The notes beneath the pieces were generated by a model that did not search any database, had not been told where the DNA came from, and worked only from the letters and a program-made list of their open reading frames with translations. Below are positions 23,740-36,161 of a stretch of 64,000 nucleotides of DNA, one piece after another. The DNA comes from Aurelia coerulea (taxonomy: Eukaryota > Cnidaria > Scyphozoa > Semaeostomeae > Ulmaridae). The position numbers and the translations under genes are program-made. Position 1 is the first letter of the stretch, and the number at the start of each line of letters is the position of its first letter. Location: NCBI GenBank assembly GCA_039566865.1, contig CM076956.1:14271511-14335510 (forward strand). Reading direction: 5' to 3'.

Positions 23740-23960
23740 GTGCCCTTGACAGTGTTGTGGTGAAATGTGGCACTTCTCTGATTTTGCAACCAGAACAGTC
23801 AGGCGGACAGGGTTCGATCCCAGGTAGAGCCCCACCAATGCAGCTTCATGAAAAGGGGTCGCGGACGCTATTGGGGCTTCTCTGCTTCTGTGATCCCAGC
23901 AATTGGCGCCAAAAGAATCACAACTTCACTGTCACCTTCGCCTTCCTCTCAAAAACTAGC
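23740..23960 (+). repeat. Possible tRNA-derived SINE fragment
   Basis: Contains GGTTCGATCCC (23813-23823), which matches a tRNA/SINE B box. A weaker A-box-like stretch lies about 45-60 bp upstream. No complete tRNA cloverleaf can be folded, so this is at best a SINE head. Confidence 0.3.
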
Positions 23961-24929
23961 ACATTATCTTGTTACTGCTCAAATGTTCAGTCATAAAAAG
24001 TGGCTCTTTTTCCAGCTGGTCTCGGATCTCGAACTATTCTACATTTCAAAGTTAACTGGGATAGCTTTTCTTTGAATGATAATGACATCCCATGTCAAAT
24101 ACTAAATTTTTTGAGCTATAGAATGAAAACGATCCTATGAACGAAGTGCAAATACCATGTGAGGAAATTTCCAACAGGCGATCATTTCTAGGCGTCGCTT
24201 GATACTTAAAAAACACCCAGACTTATTCGAATACAAGATTCGCAGCCCAAGAACTACTACTCTCCAGTACCAAATAGAAAAGTTGGTTTTCAAAACGGGG
24301 GGGGGGGTTAGAAAACTTATGATCTCAACCAGTGAATTAGAGTGGGGGGCAAACACTAGACTCGTTACATAGTCCCTCTAATTTTCGCTTGTTGTTGTTG
24401 TTGTTATCGTGTTAGATGAGGCAACTGACTTAATCTCTTGTAGCGATTAATCAGTTCGGGGAGGTAAACGAGAGACATTTGGAATGAGTCCAGGCAAACA
24501 ACTGAAATGAAAGTATCATTCCAACAGCTTTTAATCGATTTCACTCAGGCTAAGAAAAATGTTGCTCATACTTTCTTTCAACGAAATAAACGGCGGGGGG
24601 GGTCCTAACAATGCTCAGGGGGTGGGAGAAATTTTTGAAATTTCATGAACATTGTCTATTGGGCACTGGAAAGTACCAATTAAAGAGGGAGGGGTATGAA
24701 CAAAAGGACAGTAAGCATAATAATTCAAATAATGATGTTTTTCTTCCCAGTATAGTATGTTGACATCTTTCTTCTTCATCAGGCTCTTATCATTTTTGAT
24801 CAAACTTTCTTAGAAAGCAAGCCAATAGTTGCAAATCCAAAAGCACAGCATGCAATCATTGCAAACAAGAATACAACCTGTCGAATAGTGATAGTCTGCA
24901 AAGGAACACAGAGATATATTATTGTTCAT

Positions 24930-25141
24930 GCAGTTAGGAATTTGCTGAGGCCAAAAGGCCAAAGCTCTGGTTTTAATGTGGAGGCAAATTTGATCTTCCA
25001 AGATTAATATTTCAGCTCTCAAAGCACCAATATCAACAAATGAGATATCTATGTTCAAGATAACTATCATCCATTTTTTAAAGCAAAACCATCGTCGTTG
25101 GACCCAACCAAATCTGTAAACTTTTTTCTGGTACACCCACT
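24930..25141 (-). mobile_element. End fragment of the GGTGTCCC foldback family
   Basis: Matches the right arm of the element at 57923-59062, including a block reading AAAGCTCTGGTTTTAATGTG and the end TTTTCTGGTACACCCAC. Only one arm is present. Confidence 0.6.
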
Positions 25142-25189
25142 ATTGTTCATCATACAAAACATTACTTGGTTTCAATCTATTTAATTTCG

Positions 25190-25480
25190 CTTTTCATTTT
25201 GCATCTTTACTTTTCTAGGCGCGGTAGCCTCTCAATCAAAACTGATCTACAAGGGGCTATGCAGTACATATACACCAATACAAATAAATAAGATTGCCAT
25301 ATAGTTCCAATTTGAATATGATACAAATTAAAAAAAAATCTAAGATCGTATTAGTTGAGGCCTAGGTAATTTGAAAAGTGCTTCTCGGAACCTTTTCAAA
25401 GTGGGTACTCCTTTCATGTCAGCTTTTAAGGTCATTCAACAGACCAGCCCATCTAAAATCTAATGAAAAACAGGCGCAAT
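25190..25480 (-). mobile_element. LINE 3' fragment
   Basis: Minus strand encodes a short C-terminal piece (KGVPTLKRFREALFKLP...) ending in a stop, then a 3' UTR with the GCGCGGTAGCCTC-like block. This is the terminus of the CR1/L2-like LINEs also seen at 38.4, 50.8 and 55.6 kb. Confidence 0.45.
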
Positions 25481-25639
25481 GTTTTTGAGCGGTGGAGACT
25501 CTGGAGGAGGAACAGTAGCGGCGGCAGTTGTTGTTGTTGGTGTTCTCTCGGCCGGGGTTCCTGCTGTTTAGCATTATCGCATGTGCTAGCATGACCTCCA
25601 GTGTGAAGCAGATCCTAGTATATATCCGTATTTAATAGT

Positions 25640-27190
25640 TCATATGTAGCTCTTTGTAATTGTACAAAAAATCTTCTTGTTGCGTGTAGTGCAATTGTAC
25701 AATGATAAACAAGTAAATAAAGTAAAATATAAGCACTTTGATGCGAATTGAAATAAGAACGACGTTTCGAGCATGCCCAACCTCGTTCTCAGGCCCACCA
25801 TTGTCTTCCTTAGGTCATCGATGTTGGCCCTGGTACCGGTTGCCGCAAAAGTGGCCATTTGGGCGCCATTTTGTTTTGCATAAATTATCAGTTGCAGTTC
25901 ATTACAAACACTCTCTTGTCTCCATATTGAAACTGAGTCTGACAGATTTCGCTGAATGACAGCTGATTTTGATCCATAACATACTGTGTAATAAGTCGGA
26001 AACATCGATGAAAAAGTATGAAAATGCGACGAAAAATGGCCGTTGCTCTGACGCTAATAATGCAGTGGATGATTAAAAAAACTGAAAACAAACACTTTGA
26101 GTACCTTTTTTCGACCTTTTTAAAGGTATTTGAACATTAATCCGGGGTTAGCAAGTGCATTTAATAGGAAAATAAGCACGATTTGATTTGGCGGAAATGG
26201 GCCTAAGTCGAAATTTTTCGAAAATTTCACCGCAGCTTCGAAAATGAAATGGCTCGTTTTTCTTCCAATTTCAGAGATGAATAGCACATTAAAGTTGAAA
26301 TAGGTAAAGAATGTGGTTTCCCGTCGAATTTTGACCTTTCGAGGCTCTTTCCCGGCGCAAATCGGAGTTACCGCGCAAAATGGGGTTGGCCAAAATTTAC
26401 CCCCATTTTCAAGGTGCCCGCGTGGAGCCCCTGGGGGCGGTATCCAATCTCAAATTTCATTGCAAGATTTGCAGATGAGTTGGCTCTTGTGAACTTTTTT
26501 CCGTTTTGAAATTGGTCAAGTAACCATGGAGCATCGACTTCAAACGTAACCTTGGGTAAAAAAAATTTTTGCAAACCTCTTTTATGACGTCATAACGACC
26601 CCCAAATTTCTTAAAACCTCAAAATTCAGATGCGCCATTGTCTTTTACCCCTTGTAAGCCCCTTTTTGCCCCATGATTGCTATTAATTTTTTTGGAATAG
26701 CGATCAAATGGAGGCCATTTTTGAATGGGAATCAATAGGAATGGTCCCAAAATGACCAAATATGGCTAATTTCCCCCGCAGGCGCAGACGGATAAGGTTC
26801 AGACCCCCATCAACTGGAACAGAGTTTGATTTTTAAGGTATGCCAACAATCCGTTTTTCAATTCTTTGTCCCGTTGTCCCGTGACAGCGACCCAAAGTTG
26901 ACCGATTTTCCGCGAAGCAAGTCTTTCGAATAATTAATGAGCCCTTTGTTACCGAATAGCCAATCAAATTGCGGATTTGACCTGCCCGGTACCAGGGTCA
27001 GTACTGACGTAGGAAGCTGGCCCTAGGAACCAGGTTGGAGCCAGATATCCTGGTTGGATGCCTTGATAACGGCTATAGCCTCGATTTCGATTTCGAGCAT
27101 AGCATGGCTTGATAACGGGTTATGCTCGAAACGTCGTGCTCATTTCAATTCGCATCAAAGTGCTTACATTATACTTTATTTACTTGTTTA
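25640..27190. mobile_element. Element bounded by inverted hammerhead-like ends
   Basis: Two inverted arms, 25715-25775 and 27123-27187, share about 60 bp including TTTGATGCGAATTGAAAT and CGAAACGTCG. The words CTGAGAACGAGG...CTCGAAACGTC (minus at ~25750-25795) recall the decayed hammerhead signature at Penelope ends. The interior has no long ORF, but ~26050-26350 is homologous to 51490-51760. A trailing segment (27190-27360) resembles the poly(A)-ended block at 37890-38048. Confidence 0.5.
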
Positions 27191-27360
27191 TCTTTGTAAT
27201 TGTATATTTGATAGTATTTAGTTGCATGATGCTTTTGTTATGGAATGGCCAGGGAGTAGTCATTGTCTTTTGCTCCCCTTGGCATCGTCCTCGTAGTGTT
27301 GTATAGTAGCTCATATGTAATGTCTTAGGTACCTTCTTTATGTAAACGTTCTAATTGAAT

Positions 27361-28319
27361 ATCAAGAAACAAAAACAGCCTTGACTAGCTGATGTCCTAA
27401 ACTTTGGAGTTCTTACGTTTGTATTCCGCAGTGAACATATCGATCATAAAGGACGGTGCATCACCGATTAGGGATTTTGGAAATTCTTTTAGTTTCAAAT
27501 CGAAACTCCCAAACCGTGCCCCATCATACGGCATGAATGAGTGGAAAAGTTGACGGATCTTGTTGACTACCCAGTGAATATTGTAGCAGCACGAAGTTGC
27601 AGCTATGTACTACAAACTATGTATAACACTGCTTCGTAGTAGATGTTGCTTTTTACGTAACATCCGAAGGTATTTTTCAGGAATACTGAGAAGCCAAGCT
27701 TACCGAAGCAATGATCTGGTCCTTCCTCTCAATGTGGCGACAGCTCGTGATTTTTTAGCTTGAAATTACAGAAACTTGGCGGCTCTCCTCGCTAATGGTA
27801 TATAGCAGTATATAGCTATAGCAGGTATGCCAAGGTGGGGAATAAAAAAATTAGACTTCAGATTTGGCAAGCCAGCGAACTACCACTAAGTAAGTGCCTC
27901 TTTCTATAAGTACATGCATTCAGGGGCGCTTTACAATGCCATTGGACTCTCAGCTCAGGTATTTCTTTTTTCTGCTTTTTTTCTATATTCTCTGAGGAAT
28001 ATATCAATGACTCGTGCAGGCATACAGTCGGCGCTCGAGGATCTTTAATGCTTTCATGACTAGAGATACCAATTCTAAACCTTGACGAAGTGGTGAACCT
28101 ACGATACCGCGTGATTTCAGGAGGCCATCTATCCAGGTAATGACATGGCCCAACCATGCTCAAAGGCAGTCTGTCACGTATCTGATTGGTCGCAACAAAA
28201 TCAAAGCTCAACACAATGGATCTATTTCTGAATCTGTGTATTTGAAACAAAGAAGGGCTGATCGTTCAAAGGAGGGTTGATTATAGATGAAAAACTTAGC
28301 TGGAGCACCATTTCAAACT
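27361..28319. other. No recognisable feature
   Basis: A minus-strand open frame of 130 codons (27858-28250) has no recognisable domain. No clear repeat boundary was seen. Confidence 0.35.
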
Positions 28320-28991
28320 CTTGAAGGGAAAAGTTGCCAGTGGATTATCATCCTTGAAACAACTTAAAAACATCCTTCCCCAGTCTCAATTATGTTCTGT
28401 TTATAGAGCCTTAGTCGAAAGTCATATTCGATATACTGATGTCATTTGGGGTAACCTATCTCAGACTAAATTGCATAACCTACAACGTTTCCAGGACCAA
28501 GCCTTTGTCTACGATAAAAAATGTCAGAATTAAAGATGAATGGCCAGGAAACTGGTTAGAAGTTGACGATCTCATCAAGTTTGACCAGGCAGCAACGATG
28601 TTCAAAATCAACAACAAACTATGCCCAGAAAGCTTGTGAACTAAATTTCAGCAAAGACGTGAGATCTCTCGTTACAATACCAGAAACTGCAAAAACCTGG
28701 AAATCCCAACGATCAACTTAGAAAAGACGAAAGGTCTTAGCATTTGGAATAACATTCCAATTGAAATTAGAGAACTTCTCTTGATCCCTTGATCTAACAA
28801 TTTAACAACAATCTAAAAAAATTGTATAGGCCTGCAGCCTGGAAACGAAACCATGACTCCCTCGAAGAACAGCATCCAAACGCATATATTTATGTATATT
28901 TCCTTAAATTTATCTTCTTTGTATGTAATTATATCTTTATGCTTGCAATTCATTTTTGTAGCTGAAGGGAGAACGTGTATAAAGAATTGAT

Positions 28992-28992
<1 letters not shown>
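28320..28992 (+). mobile_element. LINE (CR1/L2-like) C-terminal fragment
   Basis: Plus-strand pieces in shifted frames match the end of a LINE reverse-transcriptase ORF: LCSVYRALVESHIRYTDVIW, KINNKLCPESL and SIWNNIPIEIREL. Several frameshifts. It ends in a (TAA)n tract typical of LINE 3' tails. Confidence 0.75.

Positions 28993-29083
<91 letters not shown>
28993..29083 (+). repeat. (TAA)n microsatellite, LINE tail
   Basis: Uninterrupted TAA repeats, about 30 units, directly after the LINE fragment. Confidence 0.95.
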
Positions 29084-29387
29084 CGTTCTCACTTTCTATG
29101 GTCGTAGAAAGTCAGAGGATCAGCAGTAACTCAAATTTCCTGTTCTTTGCATTGTCATTATCATCCAATCAAATGCGTGACAGACTGCCTTTTAACTTCG
29201 GTGGTCAAATGGTGTATCAGGGGCCGATTTAACGTGAGTTCCATGAGTTCGAGAACTTAGTCAAGATTTCATAGATTTGTCTCTGAGAATAGAATCACGA
29301 TAATTATGAAATGCATTTCATTTCATTTTTCATTTTAACTTTTTTATCCATGGTAATCCACTCAATATGTACATACTGCTTAACTAG

Positions 29388-29974
29388 ATAATAAATAAAT
29401 AAATATATAATACACTCCTATTTACAATAAATCGTAGACAAAAAAAAAGAAAGAAAAACGAGAAGAGTCATAGTTTGGCTTTATATTTTCTTCGAAAAGT
29501 GTGGAGCGATGAGGACGCCTTGACACCACTATCTAGGTCACTCCAGACCTTTGCCCCTCTGTAAGCAAACGATTTCTGACCAGTTGATGTTCTTAGTAAT
29601 GGTAATCTAAGGCCCGTTTTAGAGTTCCTCAGCTGACGGTTAGTAGCTTCGGATACACTTTGAAATATGTTACTCAAGTAATCAGGGGCAAGGGCGTTAA
29701 GAGATTTATAGACCATCTTGCTAGTCTCAAAATCGATCAGTTCTCTAATAGTAAGCCAACCGAGATTCCTTATTAAAGGCAGAGCTGAAGTGTCATAGGG
29801 GCTGTTTGTGACTATCCTGGCGGCTCGATTTTGAAGTTTTTGCAACTTATCGAGGGCTGATGCACCGCAAGATCCCCAGACAGGGCAACAATACCTAAAA
29901 TAGGGCTCAACGAGACTTCTATACAGCATAATGAGGTTTTCCTTAGGTACGTATCGTTTGGAATACTTCAACAT
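29388..29974 (-). mobile_element. LINE (CR1/L2-like) C-terminal fragment
   Basis: An open frame of 168 codons on the minus strand (29974-29468) reads LYRSLVEPYFRYCCPVWGSC, LQKLQNRAARIVTNSPYD and YRGAKVWSDLDSGVKASSSL, the post-polymerase region of CR1/L2-type LINEs. 5' truncated. The 3' side has a short AATA-repeat tail (29388-29407). A second, diverged piece of the same type is at 55722-56219. Confidence 0.85.
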
Positions 29975-30897
29975 ACCGATACCTCTAGATACTTTCTTGA
30001 GTGTAGAGCTAACAATGAGATCTGTGATGAAATGAAATGAAAATGAGATCTGTGATGAAAAGAATAAGAAACAAATTCAAAATCTTCTCGATCGCGATTC
30101 CATGTGATTCCATGTGAAATAAAAGATTTGTTGTGAGGCTCCAAGTTTCGCAAGTTTATACAGAGTCTACAGTATGCATACCGCTTGAAGGAGTCACAGA
30201 CCACTGCACAAGCTCTTACGAAAACAGCTCTAGACTGAGATCTCTCTCTGCTTTGTTGTTTGCAACAAATGTTTGGAGGTGAGACCTTAGTATTGTTTAG
30301 AATGTTCGGAACTGAGACTTTTTTTGTTTCCTTGTTGTTGGATGTTCTGAACAGAGACCTCAGTGTCTGCTTGAGACTGAGGCTGAAAGACAGAGAAAGC
30401 GTGTGAATGGCGGCAAGTTTGCAAGGAAAAGGACGAAGCTAAGCTATTTGAATGTAATTCTCTGTGATAGATCAGCACTCCTTCGCTAAAAGGTTAGAGG
30501 AATTTGGAGTAGTTTTGATTAGATCTACAAGTTAGGCTCCTTTTATGTGTCCATAAGGCAAAATGTGACTGGTTGAAACAGACAATGTGCACAATAGGTT
30601 TGATGGGTTGCGGGATTTTCTTAATTTCAACATTTTTCTCAGTTAATAGTTAGTTAAGAAAAGTTTGATAGCATTTTAAAGCAATCTAAAGGGCGTGGCT
30701 GCATACATTTTCCCGGGGGAGTACCCCCCCCCCCCACCATCGGTCTCATCATGGGAACTCATTCAAAACTCGGGCTGGATCCGCTCCTGTGTATACATGG
30801 TGGCAAGTGGTAGGGAATTTGATAATGCTAGCTGATTGTTAGCTTTTTATCAGCCGGCATTATAAGGACTCAACAATCAACGGCCAAAATGATTTAC

Positions 30898-30953
30898 CTT
30901 ATCTTCTCCAGAGGTTTCTACAGAAGCAGTTCCCTTTGAACTGTCATACTGAG
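30898..30953 (-). CDS. FRRS1-like: FRRS1-like exon 17, cytoplasmic tail
   Basis: 56 nt, phase 1 to 0, acceptor TTAATTCTAG, donor AAG|GTAAAT. Encodes QYDSSKGTASVETSGEDK, polar and acidic. The donor implies one more coding exon at lower coordinates, which was not securely found. Confidence 0.6.
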
Positions 30954-31367
30954 CTAGAATTAAAGAAAACAATGTTTAAAAACAAAAACAAAGACAACTT
31001 GAAGCAGGCGAAAGCATCTTCGCTCTACACTGGAGTTTCTTCGTAGTTATGCAAAGATTTGAATTTCTTGAAACGGTCCATGGATAAGTTTGTAAACAAG
31101 CGGGGCCATGTAGGCGTTTATTCCGGACTCGTCAGTAAACTGGTCTCATGCTGGTATAAACACAATAAACTTTATTTAAAGAGCTTCCACAAATAGTTTA
31201 AGGGGGCTGTATAAACTAAACTTCCAAAAGCACGACTTTCTTTCCCTAATGCAGGCAAATAACAGCCAATACATTGCCAATGAAAATATTTTCTACAAAT
31301 TTGAGCTCCGTAGTGCAATCAAATATTTTCATGCCATCTTAGATTTTGAAGACACACCTGGATTCCG

Positions 31368-31827
31368 AGGCCCTGTTCACACTGCTCCGTTTTTTTCACA
31401 CTGATCCGTTTTTTTCACACTGCTCCGTTTTGTTCACACTGCTCCGTTTTTTTCACACTGCTCCGTCTTTTCACACTGATCCGCACAAAAACGCCACAAA
31501 AAAGGAGGTTTTCGAAAACGCTATCAAAAGTGGATATCCACAAAAACGGAGGTTTTGAAAACGCACTTGATTAGTGTGAACGCACAAAAACGAATGTTTT
31601 TGAAAACAATCCAATATTCAACAATGAGTTTCACAAAAACGGAGCAATGTGAACGCACAAAAACGGAGGTTTTTCTCTCCGTATTTGTTATCAGGCGGAT
31701 GAATGTGAACGGACAAAAAGGATGTTTTCCCCTCCGTTTTTGTTACAACAACGGAGCAATGCGAACGGGTAGCTTGGATGCCACAAAAACGGATATTAAC
31801 AAAAACAGAGCCGTGTGAACGGGGCCT
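31368..31827. mobile_element. hAT-like MITE with subterminal repeats
   Basis: Ends AGGCCCTGTTCACACTGCTC and the complement of AGGCCCCGTTCACACGGCTC. The left third holds six near-repeats of TTCACACTGCTCCGTTTTT, and the right side has dispersed CACAAAAACGGA words in inverse orientation. No transposase. End sequence is of the kind seen in hAT-type MITEs; assignment inferred. Lies in intron 16 of the FRRS1-like gene. Confidence 0.65.
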
Positions 31828-31983
31828 GACCGACAAGTTTTAAAAGTGTTTAGCTCAAACACACAAAAGCCGACAACAGGGTTAAGAATACTGCAGGGTT
31901 AAGAAATCCTATGACAAACGCCCTTTGTTTGCTAAAATCTTGCACTCCCCTTTGAAGCCAGTTTTGCTATTGATTTCGCGTAC

Positions 31984-32115
31984 CTGTATCAGATTTTCCA
32001 ATGCAGTACAAAACGATATCCATGATTATCAAGACAAGAACGTATGTAATAATCCAAAGAATAATCGACAATCTGTCCACTGACATCAATTTAAGACCAA
32101 GCATTATGGCAGCAG
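31984..32115 (-). CDS. FRRS1-like: FRRS1-like exon 16, b561 helix 5
   Basis: 132 nt, phase 1-1, donor G|GTACGC. AAIMLGLKLMSVDR ends helix 4, then LSIILWIITYVLVLIIMDIV forms the last helix, with LYCIGKSDT starting the cytoplasmic tail. Confidence 0.85.
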
Positions 32116-33187
32116 CTAAAAATGAACGTGTACCAGGTGAGTAAAGAAAACAGTTAAAACTTTTGGTGGGATGTGGAATAAAAAGCATGTGGTCGATATT
32201 CAAAACTAAATGTTAAAGGGACACAATCGCAAATTTTTGATGTCGGAAAATATCAACGAGATTCTTCATGCATAAAGAAGAGACCTTGTATATTCCGAAA
32301 ATGTATTTAGTAGTTTCGTACGACTTCTAGAAGTATCATAAAACAGTAAAACGAAGGGAAAAACAAGGTATTTGTACCCACACTTTTCGGCGGCATGTGC
32401 GCATAAACAATGGAAAGACAACAGGCAAATTCTCGCCTGGCAAGTTTCTTTTCATAAATCTCGGTCAATTAAATTTTCGGTTTTGTGTATCAGATATTTT
32501 TTCAGAATAAACGAGGTCTTTACTTTATGTATGAGGAATCTCGTTTAGATTTTCAGACACGAAAAATTTGCGATTGTCTCTTTAATCCATCAGCCAAACG
32601 CTAACTTGAATGTGAATTTTTGTGGTAAAGGCATTAGAGACCCAGGAATTAGAGACGATTGCGCTGAATTTTTGTTTAATTGGCAAGTAAATCATGCATT
32701 TCAATGGTCAAAGTCTGTAGCTTTTATGGTTTATGATTTAGCAATTTGATGACGTCACAATTTCAAAACCGGCAGAAATTTAAAAAAATGTAATAATTCT
32801 GAAAAAGTAATGTTACCAAAACATTCTCTCTGAAATAATGGGAAATTGCATGGACTCTCCTTCTCAAGCGGTTCACTTAAAAGAATGGAGCAATAACATC
32901 TTAAACATTTAATCTTAAAGTTTTGCATAGATCTGACACCTCTGCTTATCTAAACATGAAATCGAGGTGAAACAAATTCGTCCCAATTTCAACAAGTTTG
33001 TCCATGAGTCGTAGTTTGAGCAATAGTGATAACTGCAACTATCATTCGGTCTAGCCTCGCCTTACCGACAGAAAATGTTACCGGTAGAAATAGCCGGCAT
33101 GACATAGACTTAGGCCCAACTGTACGTGCATTATCAAAGCTCGTTCGTGATCGTTGTAATGGGCCCAGATAGAACATCAGTGCTAAC

Positions 33188-33246
33188 CTGCCAAACTCCA
33201 TGCTGTAATTCCCACGATTCGATGTGTCCAGTTGAAGATCCAGCGG
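33188..33246 (-). CDS. FRRS1-like: FRRS1-like exon 15, b561 helix 4
   Basis: 59 nt, phase 2 to 1, acceptor TTATTGCCCAG, donor G|GTTAGC. Encodes RWIFNWTHRIVGITAWSLA. The FNWTH motif carries the fourth heme-ligand His. Confidence 0.9.
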
Positions 33247-33540
33247 CTGGGCAATAAGGAAGAACAAGTTGAATATTCGCAGGGAGTACATAGAAATTGA
33301 TTAATTGATTCATTAAACCATGAAGCATTGACTCGTTAGAGGGAATCGACATAGTTAAAGCTAACGTATAGTCTATTGTATTAGAAAAATTTGGCACGTG
33401 CTGTTCATTGCGTGGCTAAAGAAACAATGGGTGCTGTGCAGGTGTTTTCCCTAGCCTATTTATAGCTGCAAAGTTCGCTTTGGGGAATAGTTGACATTTA
33501 AATGAAGCAAATTTTCGTCGATAGCCGAGCAGAAGTATCT

Positions 33541-33666
33541 TTTAAGAACTGCCTGAAACAACGGACTCGTCGCTATGAGCACTCTACCATAACATTAGTT
33601 AACGTTGACATTGGTTGCGTTTGAGTGTTTGTAACGATGAGTCCGTTGTTTCAGGCAATTCTTAAA
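33541..33666. mobile_element. 126-bp palindromic MITE
   Basis: Arms of about 44 bp: TTTAAGAACTGCCTGAAACA at the left and its complement at the right, continuing into ACGGACTCGTCG. A loop of under 40 bp separates them. Confidence 0.75.
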
Positions 33667-34515
33667 TTCTGTAGCATAAACATTTGCTTCAAGCATCTTT
33701 TGTGATTTTTGCACCGTGAGAGTAACAAATAATAATCTGCGTTTGAAATGTCGTCATAAAAACTTGCGACAACACATGTGCCGTAGAACATTTTTCTGAT
33801 CGCCGCATCGAGAAAATTTGCTGGACGAAAAGGATATTGTTTCTACTTTTTGCCTGACGATTTTGTTCGCTGAGTTCTCTTTTGGCGATGGAATCACAGG
33901 AGTTCTCCAGCCTCGCTCAACTTTAAACAATTTAGGAAAACGTATTCGTAACGAAAGTAACAAAAGTGGAGATTGGCCTTAAAAGTCTCATCGCTATGTC
34001 GTTCCCACCGTGTGACAAACTTTCAGCTCATGTGAAACATTAGCGATGAGGTAGGCGATGACAGTTCATCTCTTAGGTAGGCTTTAATGGCTTCATTCCA
34101 AGGCCTTCAACGTTTCCTCCAAGGAAAGAACCGTGCAAGACTTTTTAACATGAAGAATAGTACCTTGCCAAGCAACCAGCCTAGGATTGGAACCACAAAC
34201 TTCGTCACAGAATACGAGCGCGCTAACATCTAGGCTAACTAACCCACCGCCAATAACAAAGCACAGCTGTTATTTTTAATGCTCTTGGCTACGAATGGTA
34301 CTTTAAACTTCTACAATTCGAAGTCGATAGTGGTTGTAAATAGGATTATATCATATATTCAGTTATTATCTAATTTTAATATTACTGTAGCATGGCTCCC
34401 TGTAAAGCAGTATGTAAATATTGAGTGGATTACCATGGATAAAAAAGTTAAAATGAAAATGAAATGTAGCAATAAATCTAGTGTGGAGATAATATCAACA
34501 TGTCGAGTCACTTAC

Positions 34516-34556
34516 TTATCTTCATCTGGATGTGGTCGAAAAATTGCCATTATTGG
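34516..34556 (-). CDS. FRRS1-like: FRRS1-like exon 14 (41-nt microexon)
   Basis: 41 nt, phase 0 to 2, acceptor TTTCTTTTACAG, donor AA|GTAAGT. Encodes PIMAIFRPHPDED plus a split Asn codon, matching the PI-A-FRP-P loop between helices 3 and 4. Confidence 0.88.
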
Positions 34557-35032
34557 CTGTAAAAGAAAGCAGAAAGAATTTCAGGATAGGAGATATGTCC
34601 CCCCATTTATTTGATACAAAATTGTTAAACAACGAAACGAGGAGGAATTTCAACAGTTCTGTATTGTCTTTTCTAAAAAGTATAGCTTAGATTCTGACGT
34701 GTTCTTCCTACCAAAGACCGAAATGACTCCAAATTGTAAATTAGGAAATATCATATTTTAGAAAGGCCCAAACAATGGGCCTAAATACTGCATGTCAACA
34801 AATTCGTTCTTACCTGATTTTCGATGTTTTCAAATTGCGAAAACCGTGTCTAATGTATATAAGGGCTTTGGATGGAAGAGATCTCATAAAATTCGTCAGA
34901 AAAGACACTTTAAGGGTCATTCTTTGCTAGAATTTTCTCACATGCTCTTGAAAGAAAAGAAGTCAGTTGGTATCTGCAACTTTTGATGATTCGTGGCCGA
35001 TTTCTTATTTGAAGATGAAAACAAAAACAAAA

Positions 35033-35033
<1 letters not shown>

Positions 35034-35082
<49 letters not shown>
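35034..35082 (+). repeat. (AATC)n microsatellite
   Basis: About twelve AATC units without interruption. Confidence 0.95.
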
Positions 35083-35460
35083 TGTTGTGTAGTATCTGAT
35101 TACAGAGGTTGACGATCAATGCCTTCCAATTTTCCTGGCATCAGCTTTTGAATGAGAGTTCCAGTGTTCTTTTCGTTGGTAAGCAGTTTCAAGCTATCAA
35201 TGTATGTTGCTATTTGCCTTCCTCTGTCTCTTTTACGTTCAATGTTTCCCGTTAACAGCTGATGTCCTAAACCTTTCTTTCTGCATAAGTATCCTTAAAC
35301 TCAAGCTGTCTTTTCTAATTATTTCTATCAAAGATCTTTTACTTTTTGCTTTGATTAGTACACTCTTATTGCTGACTTTATGCGTCCATGATAACTTCAG
35401 AACTTTAATTTTTCGTCATTTCCTTATGAAATTAAATGTTTAAATAAGCAACTTGCGCAT

Positions 35461-35642
35461 TGTGATGTCATCACGCTCAAAGATCGGCGCTCTCTGACAT
35501 CAAGTTAAATGCGAATTTGCCTGCTGCCCTGTTGTTTTCTTGCTAATACGATCAAGAGAGGCAAGAAAACAATAGGGCAGCAGCCACATTCGCATTTAAC
35601 TTGTCGTCAGAGAGCGCCAATCTTTAGCATGATAACATCACA
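35461..35642. mobile_element. 182-bp foldback MITE
   Basis: Two arms of ~83 bp starting TGTGATGTCATCACGCTCAA and pairing almost end to end, with a central loop of ~16 bp. The arms differ at about nine positions, so the insertion is fairly recent. Confidence 0.8.
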
Positions 35643-35934
35643 AGACACAAGTGACTTATTTCAATACCTAATTTTGGAACACACAGACGAAAAATGGTGG
35701 AAAAGAGTATATGGTGGAAAAATTACTATACACCATTCAAATTAGTCCAATCTTTTTTTCACCATCAATCATACCAACCCCTGAATTGTCCTTTAAGACA
35801 AAACAGCCCAAAATTAACTCAGTCAAATGACGGTTCAGGACATTTCCGAATTAGTTGGATGGTTTATTAATTACGATTTTTAAAAAGTGGATACACTTTA
35901 TTCACCTGCCAAAATATATAAATTCTGGATAGGA

Positions 35935-36112
35935 TAGGTAAACGCATACTTTGTTATGCGTTCACGCCTTGCGTCCACATGTAAACGGCGTCTTAGGTTA
36001 CCCTAAACGCTTACATTCAAAAACGCTCTGTAAACGATTAGTGGATCAGTGTGGATGGAAAACATGCTATGCCTTTTACAAACGTAAACGTATACGTGTG
36101 GACGGGGCCTGA
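35935..36112. mobile_element. hAT-like repeat end
   Basis: Ends in ACGTGTGGACGGGGCCTGA, like the terminus of the element at 31368-31827, with TAAACG-type subterminal words. The left boundary is unclear. Confidence 0.4.
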
Positions 36113-36161
36113 GTAAATTTTGCCAATGATTGTTAGTAAAACTAACAAAATGGACGCTTAC

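Noticed and set aside
23813..23850. tRNA gene suggested by GGTTCGATCCC
   Set aside because: No acceptor stem or anticodon arm can be folded; at best a SINE.
27858..28250. 130-codon minus-strand frame as the missing b561 C-terminal exon
   Set aside because: No acceptor in the right phase and no tail-like composition; unrecognised sequence.
30763..30831. Possible last exon of the FRRS1-like gene (22 codons and stop, phase 0 after AATCAG)
   Set aside because: Phase fits, but the acceptor lacks a pyrimidine tract and the downstream part (GGAGCGGATCCAGCC...) looks like a dispersed repeat; no family similarity.
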